64,000 nucleotides of DNA from Mucilaginibacter sp. SG564 (GTDB taxonomy: Bacteria; Bacteroidota; Bacteroidia; Sphingobacteriales; Sphingobacteriaceae). Under the pieces are notes generated by a model. It saw nothing but the letters and a program-made list of their open reading frames with translations. It had not been told where the DNA came from and did not search any database. The stretch's first letter is position 1; each line of letters starts with the position of its first letter. This document shows positions 8,086 to 15,780 of the stretch, one piece after another. The stretch covers positions 372,001 through 436,000 of the forward strand of contig NZ_JABGNA010000006.1 in the NCBI RefSeq assembly GCF_013149275.1. The letters are read 5' to 3'. The position numbers and the translations under genes were made by a program.

Positions 8086-8583
8086 TTATTCTGGTAAATC
8101 GTAGCTTACAACAACCGTTGGTAACAGGGTGGCATACTCCAAAGGCACCTGGTTGTAGGATATAATGGGTTTACGCTGACTGTAAAACCTATAAGCTTCC
8201 TTGATAGTAGCGTTACTGGCCATAGCCGGCGGATTAAAACTGATAGAGAAGGGGATAATAAAATCGTGCAATTTTTCACGATCAGGAATCACCCATTTAT
8301 GGTTTGATTTTTTAAGTGCCTCAATAATAGGCAGGGTGAGCACGTAATCATCGGCATAATAAACAATTATTTTTTTGATGGTGCCCTTTTCATCAGCTGT
8401 AAATTTAAATACGGCAGTGCCGGTTGCTTTCTTGCTGATGATCTCTGGTGTTACTTTCAGGCTGTCTCTGAAAAAACGGGTCATTACGGCACCTCCGCCC
8501 TGAAACGGAAATGCCAGTTCGGTTTGTGCGTGGCAATAAGCTGATAGTAAAATAGCAGCCGATAATAATATGATCTTTTTCAT
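8086..8583 (-). CDS. Secreted protein of unknown function with TonB-C-like fold hints
   Basis: This 165-residue protein has a signal peptide (MKKIILLSAAILLSAYCHAQ). The stretch GTAVFKFTADEKGTIKKIIV resembles the start of TonB C-terminal domains, but no transmembrane anchor or proline-rich linker is present. It would be periplasmic or lipid-free secreted. Its ATG directly abuts the stop of the THUMP methyltransferase gene, so the two are cotranscribed, although no shared function is evident. A terminator follows at 8020-8060. Confidence 0.7.
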   Translation of the reverse strand: MKKIILLSAAILLSAYCHAQTELAFPFQGGGAVMTRFFRDSLKVTPEIISKKATGTAVFKFTADEKGTIKKIIVYYADDYVLTLPIIEALKKSNHKWVIPDREKLHDFIIPFSISFNPPAMASNATIKEAYRFYSQRKPIISYNQVPLEYATLLPTVVVSYDLPE

Positions 8584-9756
8584 TTATACTTCTTTTGGTT
8601 CTCTTTTGCTGCCTTCATACAGCTCATATTCCAGTAAGCGGCAATCCAGTTTGCCATTGTAAAATTCAATTCTGCGCGATGGGCGAAGACCGATCTTTTT
8701 AGCCAGATCGGGATTGCCCGTAAAAATATAACCCCGGTAACCCAGGCATTTCTTTTTCATGAAATCGCCCATGCGTGCATAAGTAGCCTCCAGTTTGGAA
8801 TGTGTACCCAGGCGCTCGCCGTATTCGGGGTTAAACATCACGATGCCGGCATCCTCGGGTACTTCGGTGTCTGCAAAATCACAAACGCTAAAATCTATCA
8901 AATGGTCTACACCCGCGGTTTTCGCGTTTTTTTGGGCAATGTCCACCGCATCGGCAGATAGATCTGTCGCGATGATCTTAAAACCGGTTTCCTTTTTTGC
9001 CTTATCCTTTAATTTACGGCGTTCGGTAAAAAATACGGTTTCGTCATATCCTAAAATATGCATAAAACCATAGTTCATCCTGAACAGGCCCGGGCATTTA
9101 TCGGTTGCCAGCAGGGCCGCTTCAATAGCCAGTGTGCCGGATCCGCACATGGGGTTAATAAAAGTGCTTTTCCTGTCCCAGCGGGTAGCCATTACGGTTG
9201 ATGCAGCCAAAGCTTCCAGCATAGGCGCTTTGCCCGGTATTTTGCGATAGCTATGCTTGGCCAGTGTTTCGCCCGATGTATCAATAAAAATATCGGCGTC
9301 GCTATCCTGCCAGTACAGGTGTATCAGTGTTTTATTGGCTTCGGCGCCCGAGTTGGGGCGTATGCCTTTGATGGATTTTATCCTGTCGGCGATGGCGTCC
9401 TTAACTTTTACGTTGGCAAACAGCGGGGTAAGGATGTGTTCGTTATTTACGTTTGATGATACCGAGAAATAGCCGGCAAAATCAATCAGTTTTTCCCACT
9501 CAATGGTCACCAACTCATTGTAAAGCTGTGCCGGATCATCGGCTTTAAAGCTTTTGAGCAGATAAAGTACCTGGCTGGCGCAGCGCAGGTTAAGATTAAG
9601 GGCGATGGTATCGGTTATGGTACCTTTAAGCTCAACGCCGGTCTGAAAAACACGGGTTGGTGTAAAACCCAGGGACTCAACTTCCTGCTGCAGATAAGGC
9701 GACAGCCTTTTATTGCATGTAATGACGATTTTACTCTCGGTGTGGAAAACTTGCAT
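8584..9756 (-). CDS. THUMP-domain rRNA (guanine-N2) methyltransferase, RlmL-like
   Basis: This 390-residue protein has an N-terminal THUMP-type RNA-binding region and a C-terminal Rossmann methyltransferase. Motif I is FINPMCGSGTLAIEAALLA. The catalytic motif reads NPEYGER where most relatives have NPPYGER. It matches the N-terminal half of E. coli RlmL, which makes m2G2445 in 23S rRNA; the RlmK half is absent. The Pro-to-Glu change sits in the loop that holds the target base and may be usual in this phylum. The gene is immediately followed by the secreted protein gene. Confidence 0.85.
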   Translation of the reverse strand: MQVFHTESKIVITCNKRLSPYLQQEVESLGFTPTRVFQTGVELKGTITDTIALNLNLRCASQVLYLLKSFKADDPAQLYNELVTIEWEKLIDFAGYFSVSSNVNNEHILTPLFANVKVKDAIADRIKSIKGIRPNSGAEANKTLIHLYWQDSDADIFIDTSGETLAKHSYRKIPGKAPMLEALAASTVMATRWDRKSTFINPMCGSGTLAIEAALLATDKCPGLFRMNYGFMHILGYDETVFFTERRKLKDKAKKETGFKIIATDLSADAVDIAQKNAKTAGVDHLIDFSVCDFADTEVPEDAGIVMFNPEYGERLGTHSKLEATYARMGDFMKKKCLGYRGYIFTGNPDLAKKIGLRPSRRIEFYNGKLDCRLLEYELYEGSKREPKEV

Positions 9757-9846
9757 ATTTATTTTGCGAATTTATAAATTAAAAACACCCTATTTTAATT
9801 TCTTATCTATTAACTTTACATTTTAAATTTTTTTGAGAAGATTATT

Positions 9847-10215
9847 ATGGAAGTTAAAGGTAAGGTATATGAAGTGTCGCCAACAGTGCAGGTTACTGAA
9901 TCACTTAAAAAACGCGAACTAATACTTGAATATATTGAGAACCCTCAATATCCTGAATATTTAAAGTTTGAAGCTATACAGGACCGTTGCGCCCTGCTTG
10001 ACGCTGTTAAAGTAGGTGACGATGTGGAAGTATTCTTTAACCTGAAAGGTCGCCCGTGGACTGACAAAACAGGTAAAAAAAGCTATTTCAATTCATTACA
10101 ATTATGGCGTGTTAATGCATTGGCGGCAGGTGCCGGCAGTGCCACAACACCAGAGTACGCTGCACCATCGCCAGATATCGCTTCATCAGCCGATGATGAT
10201 GATCTGCCGTTCTAA
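9847..10215 (+). CDS. DUF3127 protein with SSB-like acidic C-terminal tail
   Basis: This 122-residue protein has an OB-fold-like N-terminal region (MEVKGKVYEVSPTVQV, then ELILEY and VGDDVEVFFNLKGR). A short linker of Ala, Pro and Ser follows, then the terminal tip DDDDLPF. That tip closely copies the SSB tail (consensus DDDIPF) that recruits replication and repair proteins. DUF3127 is common in Bacteroidota and of unclear function. The inferred role is single-stranded nucleic acid binding with SSB-type partner recruitment. It is a single-gene unit with its own terminator. Confidence 0.85.
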   Translation: MEVKGKVYEVSPTVQVTESLKKRELILEYIENPQYPEYLKFEAIQDRCALLDAVKVGDDVEVFFNLKGRPWTDKTGKKSYFNSLQLWRVNALAAGAGSATTPEYAAPSPDIASSADDDDLPF

Positions 10216-10247
10216 TTTCGCTGTGCGATAAGATATTGTCAATTTTG

Positions 10248-10274
10248 AAAGGCCCCTTTTAAGGGGCTTTTTTG
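10248..10274 (+). terminator. Rho-independent terminator after the DUF3127 gene
   Basis: The short GC-rich hairpin GGCCCCTT...AAGGGGC is followed by a run of six T, starting 33 bases after the stop codon. Confidence 0.9.
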
Positions 10275-10410
10275 TTTTGTTATTTGCGCTACACCCATCG
10301 GCCAGTATGCACTTCTCATTGCATTTTTGTATATTGTATAATATGGTTTGTTTATGAATCAATGATAGCCAAAATGTTATAGGTCAAAAGGTTATTGCCG
10401 GCAGCTAATT

Positions 10411-10461
10411 GTTAAAATTTGTTAAAAGGGGCTGTGGTACGGTTATTTTAAAATAATTTTG
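10411..10461 (+). promoter_or_regulatory. Phased GTTAAAA boxes and -7 element before the two-component operon
   Basis: Two exact GTTAAAA heptamers start at 10411 and 10421, ten bases apart. They lie about 27 bases before a TAnnTTTG-type -7 box (TAATTTTG, 10454-10461). No good -33 element is seen, which is what an activator-dependent promoter would show. Direct repeats at one-helix-turn spacing are the usual target of OmpR/PhoB regulators such as the one encoded at 12404. Autoregulation is inferred. Confidence 0.5.
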
Positions 10462-10472
10462 CTTGTTAACAA

Positions 10473-12281
10473 ATGAAGAAAAGAAGCATCGGTTTAATAA
10501 TTGGGTTAATGGGTTTTGCACTGCTGGGTGTAATGGCCATGCAATTATACTTTTTGCGGCAATCATACCAGATGCAATCAGAATTGTTTGATCGCTCGGT
10601 AAATGAGGCGCTTAACAATGTGGTGTCAAAAGTGAGCAAACAGGATGCGCTTAACTTTTTAAATAACAAAGCCCAAAAAAATGTTGCCAATGCCAGCAGC
10701 GACAATACCGGGATACGGGTGGTAAAAAGCGATGCCAATAAACTGTATCTGCCTAAAAGAAAAAAACAGAGCCTGCGCGAAAAAAAGATCGCTCTTTTGC
10801 GCGATAGTTTGGAGCGGATGATCATGCACAACAAAATGGATGATGAACTGGCCAATCTGTTGCAGCAGGAAGGTACGGTAGATTTTCAGGTAAAGGTAGA
10901 GGAATATACAGATGAATTTGGCGTGGTTCATGGCCGTTTTACCCCTCAAATAGTACGTACCCGCATCAGCGGAGCTGTGCGCGCCAGAAAACTGCATAAA
11001 TATGATACCCTGAGATATGTATATATCGATCCGCAGTTTGGAAAACAGCTGATCTCGTTACCCCGTATCAATCCTTTATGGCAACGTGAACAGATCCGTA
11101 AGCAAAAGGAACGCCAGGTTGCCCAGATCAAGAAAATGCTGGAAACAGATTCGCTGCAAAATATCAACAGCGGTAAAACTACTGTTATCGAGAACCTTGC
11201 CGAAGAATACCGAAAAACAGGCGAGCCCTTAAATAAACGTGTAAATCCTTTCTGGATAGATTCACTGCTGCGCTTTGAACTGCATAATAAAGGCATCCCT
11301 TTGCCTTTTAGCTATGAAGTGCTAACCGCCAGCAACGATTCGCTCATATTTTCGAGTGCTACAGATAATGATGGTAACAAGCCGGTTTTTATTGCCGCCA
11401 ACACTTATCAAACGCCCATTTTTAGTAAAGATGTGATCAACGATCCGGGCAAGATCAGACTTACTTTTCCGCAAAAAAATTCATTGATATTGCGCAACAT
11501 GACGGCTACCATGGGTACTACCGCCGGACTATTAGTGGTACTGATATTTTGCTTTGGTTACACCATCTTCTCGATACTTAAACAGAAAAAAGTTTCGGAA
11601 ATGAAGATCGACTTTATCAATAATATGACCCACGAATTTAAAACCCCGGTATCCACCATCATGATAGCCAGTGAGGCTTTAAAGGATGCGGAGATCTCTG
11701 AAGATAAAAGCAGGGTGTCTCGTTTGGCCAATATTATTTTTGAAGAAAACGCCCGCCTGGGTAGCCACATTGAACGGGTACTTAATATAGCGCGTATTGA
11801 AAAGAACGATTTTAAGCTGGATAAAAAGCCCCTGGATGTGAATGATATGGTAACGGTGGTATTGGATAGCATGGCCCTTAAACTGCATAAGTGTAATGCC
11901 AAAACCTCGCTTGATCTTACAGATGAAAATACAACCATCATAGCTGATGAACTGCATTTTTCAAACGTGCTGTATAACCTGATTGACAATGCTATAAAAT
12001 ATAGTGCAGACACGCCCGATATCACTATAACCACATTGGTTAAAAACGGGCAGGTACTTATCCAGGTTGCCGATAAAGGCATAGGTATGAGCCGTGATCA
12101 GCAAACAAAGATATTTGAGCAGTTTTATCGCATCCCTACCGGAAATTTGCATGATGTGAAGGGTTTTGGCTTAGGCTTAAGCTATGTGAATACTATTGTA
12201 AAAAGATTGAACGGCACCATCAGTGTAAAATCTGAAAAGGATAAAGGCTCTGAGTTTGAACTTAAATTTGCGTTGGTATAA
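10473..12281 (+). CDS. Sensor histidine kinase with large periplasmic domain
   Basis: This 602-residue protein has a first membrane segment at about 6-26 and a periplasmic domain of about 310 residues rich in charged helices. A second membrane segment lies near 347-368. HisKA follows (NNMTHEFKTP, phosphoacceptor His387), then HATPase_c with LIDNAIKYS, GIGMSRDQQ and GFGLGLSYVN. The large sensor domain is unlike any common named sensor. The ATG lies about 10 bases after a -7 box, so the leader may be very short. The partner regulator follows at 12404 after a 122-bp gap holding alternative hairpins. The family resembles RprX, but the signal is unknown. Confidence 0.92.
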   Translation: MKKRSIGLIIGLMGFALLGVMAMQLYFLRQSYQMQSELFDRSVNEALNNVVSKVSKQDALNFLNNKAQKNVANASSDNTGIRVVKSDANKLYLPKRKKQSLREKKIALLRDSLERMIMHNKMDDELANLLQQEGTVDFQVKVEEYTDEFGVVHGRFTPQIVRTRISGAVRARKLHKYDTLRYVYIDPQFGKQLISLPRINPLWQREQIRKQKERQVAQIKKMLETDSLQNINSGKTTVIENLAEEYRKTGEPLNKRVNPFWIDSLLRFELHNKGIPLPFSYEVLTASNDSLIFSSATDNDGNKPVFIAANTYQTPIFSKDVINDPGKIRLTFPQKNSLILRNMTATMGTTAGLLVVLIFCFGYTIFSILKQKKVSEMKIDFINNMTHEFKTPVSTIMIASEALKDAEISEDKSRVSRLANIIFEENARLGSHIERVLNIARIEKNDFKLDKKPLDVNDMVTVVLDSMALKLHKCNAKTSLDLTDENTTIIADELHFSNVLYNLIDNAIKYSADTPDITITTLVKNGQVLIQVADKGIGMSRDQQTKIFEQFYRIPTGNLHDVKGFGLGLSYVNTIVKRLNGTISVKSEKDKGSEFELKFALV

Positions 12282-12292
12282 GTGTGTAGAGA

Positions 12293-12390
12293 AATCCGAT
12301 AAGTCGGAAAAGCAAAAACATGTCGAATCTAAGGCTTGGGTTTTAAATAAAAAATAATCTTCCGGATTTTCCGACTTATCAAAATCCGGA
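12293..12390 (+). other. Mutually exclusive hairpins between kinase and regulator genes
   Basis: GATAAGTCGGAAAA (12298-12311) is perfectly complementary to TTTTCCGACTTATC (12367-12380). The second segment also forms the loop and inner stem of a compact hairpin, TCCGGATTTT (12361-12370) with AAAATCCGGA (12381-12390). The two pairings cannot coexist, which is the layout of an attenuator or RNA switch. No clear U-run follows the compact hairpin, so control of translation or mRNA processing is at least as likely as termination. Confidence 0.5.
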
Positions 12391-12403
12391 CTAAAAAAAG
12401 CAA

Positions 12404-13096
12404 ATGAAAAAAATACTACTGGTTGAAGATGATAACAATCTGGGTCTGTTACTACAGGATTATCTGCAGTTAAAAGGCAAATTTGATGTTGTTTTGTGTA
12501 AAGATGGCGAAGAAGGCCTGCGCGCCTTTACCAAACAGGTATATGACCTGCTGATATTGGATGTGATGATGCCTAAAAAAGATGGCTTTACACTGGGTAA
12601 GGAGATCAGGAAGATAAACCCGCATGTACCCATTATTTTCGCGACAGCCAAAGGCATGATTGAGGATAAAATGCAGGCGTTTAACCTGGGTGGTGATGAT
12701 TATATTACCAAACCCTTCCGTATTGAGGAACTTCTGCTGCGTATTAACGCCATGCTGAAGAGAACCGAGAATACGGAGAAGAAGGAGGAAGAAAAGCAAA
12801 CCTCATTTAAAATTGGCAAGTATACATTTGATTTTACCCTGCAAACGATCACCATTGGCGATCACCACCAAAAATTATCAACCAAGGAAGGTGAACTCCT
12901 TCGCTTGCTGTGCATGCGTAAAAATGAAGTACTTACCCGCGAAGAAGCTTTGCTGAACATCTGGCATGATGATAATTACTTTAACGGCCGTAGTATGGAT
13001 GTGTTTTTAAGCAAAATACGCAAGTATTTAAAAGACGATCCGAGTGTGGAGATCATCAACGTACATGGCAGAGGATATAAGCTGCTGATCAATTAA
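12404..13096 (+). CDS. OmpR/PhoB-family response regulator
   Basis: This 230-residue protein has a receiver domain (VEDDNNLG, phosphoacceptor Asp53 in LILDVMMP, and TKPF with the conserved Lys). The winged-helix DNA-binding domain (LSTKEGELLRLLCMRKNE, then GRSMDVFLSKIRKYL) ends in NVHGRGYKL. It pairs with the kinase at 10473. OmpR-type regulators bind tandem half-sites spaced 10-11 bases. Exactly such GTTAAAA arrays occur before this operon and before the genes starting at 22127 and 62269, which are candidate targets. Confidence 0.95.
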   Translation: MKKILLVEDDNNLGLLLQDYLQLKGKFDVVLCKDGEEGLRAFTKQVYDLLILDVMMPKKDGFTLGKEIRKINPHVPIIFATAKGMIEDKMQAFNLGGDDYITKPFRIEELLLRINAMLKRTENTEKKEEEKQTSFKIGKYTFDFTLQTITIGDHHQKLSTKEGELLRLLCMRKNEVLTREEALLNIWHDDNYFNGRSMDVFLSKIRKYLKDDPSVEIINVHGRGYKLLIN

Positions 13097-13119
13097 ATAG
13101 CAGCTAAATCATAGTTTAA

Positions 13120-13731
13120 TTATTCGGATTTTACCGGTGTCTTAAAGTATCCACGCAAATGGTACTGAAGGATCACCGGTTTTCTTTTGGGTAAAGATGC
13201 GATCTCCTGAAATTCTATATTAATATAGCCGCTGAGAGCCTTCGCTGTTTTATAATTTTTTTGATTGAAGATCAGTTTGCTTTTGGTGATTTTATAGGTT
13301 AGGGAAGCATTTTCAATAACATCTTCATAAACAATATCGGGATCAAGATATATTTGATTATTCTTCAATGATACTTTATACTCGCTGCCATATGCGGGTT
13401 GTCCGCCCGTAAAGATCAACGTTATTATTCCTTCCTTTTTTGTAGCGTTACAGTAATTTAAGCTATAGCCACCCTGAACATTTGTTTGACAGTTGGCTGT
13501 ATAATAGAGGTGGGCAGTATCACCCGGTAGTATTTGCTTCCCATCTATGTTTTCAAATTTCCCGTCATTATGTTTTATTATATTCCATTTATAGCCCCAG
13601 TTTTTAGTGAATGAAAATCTTGCTTCCGGTATTTTGCCAATAGTTACAGATGATGGGGTTTTAGATTGAGCAAAAACAGGGCAAATCCCAACGGAGGAAA
13701 ATATTAACAGCAGGAATAACTTTAAGTTCAT
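13120..13731 (-). CDS. Secreted protein of unknown function
   Basis: This 203-residue protein has a signal peptide (MNLKLFLLLIFSSVGICPVF, cleaved after AQ). The mature part alternates short strands and turns and has two cysteines close together (NCQTN and YCNAT), possibly a disulfide. No known family is recognised. It is convergent with the response regulator gene, 23 bases away, and transcribed from the 13.8-kb intergenic region. Confidence 0.65.
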   Translation of the reverse strand: MNLKLFLLLIFSSVGICPVFAQSKTPSSVTIGKIPEARFSFTKNWGYKWNIIKHNDGKFENIDGKQILPGDTAHLYYTANCQTNVQGGYSLNYCNATKKEGIITLIFTGGQPAYGSEYKVSLKNNQIYLDPDIVYEDVIENASLTYKITKSKLIFNQKNYKTAKALSGYINIEFQEIASLPKRKPVILQYHLRGYFKTPVKSE

Positions 13732-14109
13732 GGAAATCTTGGTATGAGTTTAAGGTATAACTCAAATATGATCAAATATATCCAAATCTGTTCGGGGTAG
13801 CCAATTGCCGAACTTTGGGCGTCTCAAGGCTCGTTTCAGACGCCAAAAGTGGGTTTACATAAAAACCTAATATTTGGCAGTAAATTGAAGTTAATTATTT
13901 GATTTTAAATTAAATATAAAAATGCAAGCCCTGAAAAGTGTAAACCATGTAAACCCACTTTTTTAATAAAATAGCCCGCCTTCCCAGACATTATTTTGAA
14001 AACTGTACTCTGGCTATTGCTTGTAACAAATTTGTTAAGAGCGGATTGCTGCATTTTCTGATGATTAATAAATAGATTTGTTATTGACTGATCACATAAT
14101 TTATTATTC
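13732..14109. other. 378-bp intergenic region with a MITE-like palindrome
   Basis: Perfect 16-bp inverted repeats at 13845-13860 and 13947-13962 (AAAAGTGGGTTTACAT and its complement) enclose 86 bases of AT-rich DNA. A smaller hairpin (GGCGTCT...AGACGCC, 13819-13844) abuts the left arm. The layout recalls a miniature inverted-repeat element, but no target duplication is visible. Towards the M28 peptidase gene lie a palindrome TAACAAATTTGTTA (14024-14037) and a -7 box TAGATTTG (14073-14080). Confidence 0.5.
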
Positions 14110-15672
14110 ATGAAATTAAAACTACTTTTTTCATGCCTCATTTCTGCAGGCATTACCTTACCTGTATTCGCACAGGAAACCGTTGATCCGGCCATTGTTC
14201 AGAAGATCCGCGAGGAAGGTTTAAACCACTCCAAAGTAATGGAGACCGCGTTTTATCTCACAGATGTTTCGGGCCCGCGTCTGGCTAATTCGCCGGGTTT
14301 GCGCCGCGCTCAAAATTGGGCTGTTAATCAATTGAAAACGTGGGGCCTGGCCAACGCCAAGCTGGAGGCCTGGGGCAAATTTGGTAAAGGCTGGGAAGTT
14401 CAAAAAAACTATGCCGCTATTACTTTGCCTTACTATCACGCCATTATCGCCATTCCTAAAGCCTGGACACCGGGTACCGGCGGTTTGATCAAAGGAGATG
14501 TGGTAGTGGTAAAAGCCGATTCGGCTGCCGAGTTAGATCAATATAAAGGTAAGCTACAGGGCAAGGTGGTTATATTTGATACCAAGCCGCTTGTTGAACG
14601 CAGCTTTAAAGTAGATGCCGCCCGTTATACCGATGAGGAGCTTGCCGAAATGGCCAATGCTACCGCGCAGCCAGCCGCCGGGCGCAGGCAACCCGATGCC
14701 AACTCGGCGCAATTTGCCGCTATGCGTAAGCTACGAGCGTTCCAGACTACTTTAAGAACATTTATACATGACCAGAAAGCCGCGCTGATACTAAGCCAGG
14801 CGCGTGGCACCGATGGTACCGTATTTACCACCAATGGCGCGTCATATGCCGATACCGCGAAAGCTGTATCACCCGAGCTGGAAACCAGCAGTGAAGATTA
14901 TCAGCGTATTTTACGCCTGGCAAAGGCAGGTCAGAAAGTTGAGCTGGAAGCTGATATCAAAACCCAGTTTTTAACCGACGACCTGCAGGGTTATGATGTG
15001 GTAGCCGAAATTCCGGGTACCGATAAAAAATTAAAAGAACAAGTGGTCATGATAGGTGGTCACCTGGATTCATGGCATGCAGCTACCGGCGCTACAGATA
15101 ACGCGGCAGGCAGCGCGGTAATGATGGAAACTATGCGTATTTTAAAAGCCATCAATTTTAAACCAAAGCGAACTATACGCATAGCATTGTGGAGCTCGGA
15201 AGAACAAGGTTTGTTTGGTTCACGCGGATATGTACTGAACCACTTTGGCGATCCTAAAACGATGCAATTGAAACCAGAACAGGCCAAATTATCGGCTTAC
15301 TATAACCTGGACAATGGTACGGGAAAAATACGGGGCATCTACCTGCAGGGCGACTCAGCAGCCGGGCCAATATTTAAAACCTGGCTTGAGCCTTTTAAAG
15401 ACCTTGGTGCTACAACCCTAACTATCCGAAACACCGGTGGAACGGATCACCTTTCGTTTGATGCCGTAGGTATTCCCGGATTTCAGTTCATCCAGGATGC
15501 TATTGACTATGGTTCACGTACGCACCACAGCAACCAGGATACTTATGACAGGTTGATCGAAGACGATCTGAAACAAGCTGCTACTATTGTTGCGTCTTTT
15601 GTATATAACACTTCGGAGCGTACCGAAATGATACCGAGAAAAGTATTGCCGAAAGTGCAGCCAGCTAATTAA
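14110..15672 (+). CDS. Secreted M28-family zinc aminopeptidase/carboxypeptidase
   Basis: This 520-residue protein has a signal peptide ending in PVFAQ. A protease-associated (PA) type insert lies in the first half, followed by the M28 metal site: GGHLDSWH (His, Asp), then ATDNAAGSAV, the catalytic SSEEQGLFGS with its two Glu, LDNGTG, and a C-terminal HHSNQDTYD. All expected zinc ligands are present. It should cleave peptides in the periplasm or outside the cell. It is a single gene followed by a 79-bp palindromic repeat. Confidence 0.92.
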   Translation: MKLKLLFSCLISAGITLPVFAQETVDPAIVQKIREEGLNHSKVMETAFYLTDVSGPRLANSPGLRRAQNWAVNQLKTWGLANAKLEAWGKFGKGWEVQKNYAAITLPYYHAIIAIPKAWTPGTGGLIKGDVVVVKADSAAELDQYKGKLQGKVVIFDTKPLVERSFKVDAARYTDEELAEMANATAQPAAGRRQPDANSAQFAAMRKLRAFQTTLRTFIHDQKAALILSQARGTDGTVFTTNGASYADTAKAVSPELETSSEDYQRILRLAKAGQKVELEADIKTQFLTDDLQGYDVVAEIPGTDKKLKEQVVMIGGHLDSWHAATGATDNAAGSAVMMETMRILKAINFKPKRTIRIALWSSEEQGLFGSRGYVLNHFGDPKTMQLKPEQAKLSAYYNLDNGTGKIRGIYLQGDSAAGPIFKTWLEPFKDLGATTLTIRNTGGTDHLSFDAVGIPGFQFIQDAIDYGSRTHHSNQDTYDRLIEDDLKQAATIVASFVYNTSERTEMIPRKVLPKVQPAN

Positions 15673-15684
15673 AATATAAATTTT

Positions 15685-15763
15685 GTCATTCTGAGCGGAG
15701 CGAAGAATCTAATCTTCCCCATGATCTGGTAGCGGATAGATTCTTCGCTCCGCTCAGAATTAC
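15685..15763. repeat. REP-like inverted repeat
   Basis: Arms of 27 bp at 15685-15711 and 15737-15763 match with one mismatch; their core is GAGCGGAGCGAAGAATCT. It sits between the convergent M28 peptidase and beta-CASP nuclease genes. I recall this core as common in gene junctions of related genomes, so it is probably a dispersed palindromic element that may double as a terminator. Confidence 0.75.
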
Positions 15764-15780
15764 AATTTGGATTATTTGCA

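Noticed and set aside
11558..12082. 174-codon minus-strand open frame inside the sensor kinase gene
   Set aside because: It is antisense to the HisKA/HATPase region and composed of serine- and leucine-rich stretches typical of reversed coding DNA.
13732..14109. Possible CRISPR or integron site because of repeated GTAAACC words
   Set aside because: Only two or three copies, no regular spacing or spacers and no cas or integrase gene nearby.
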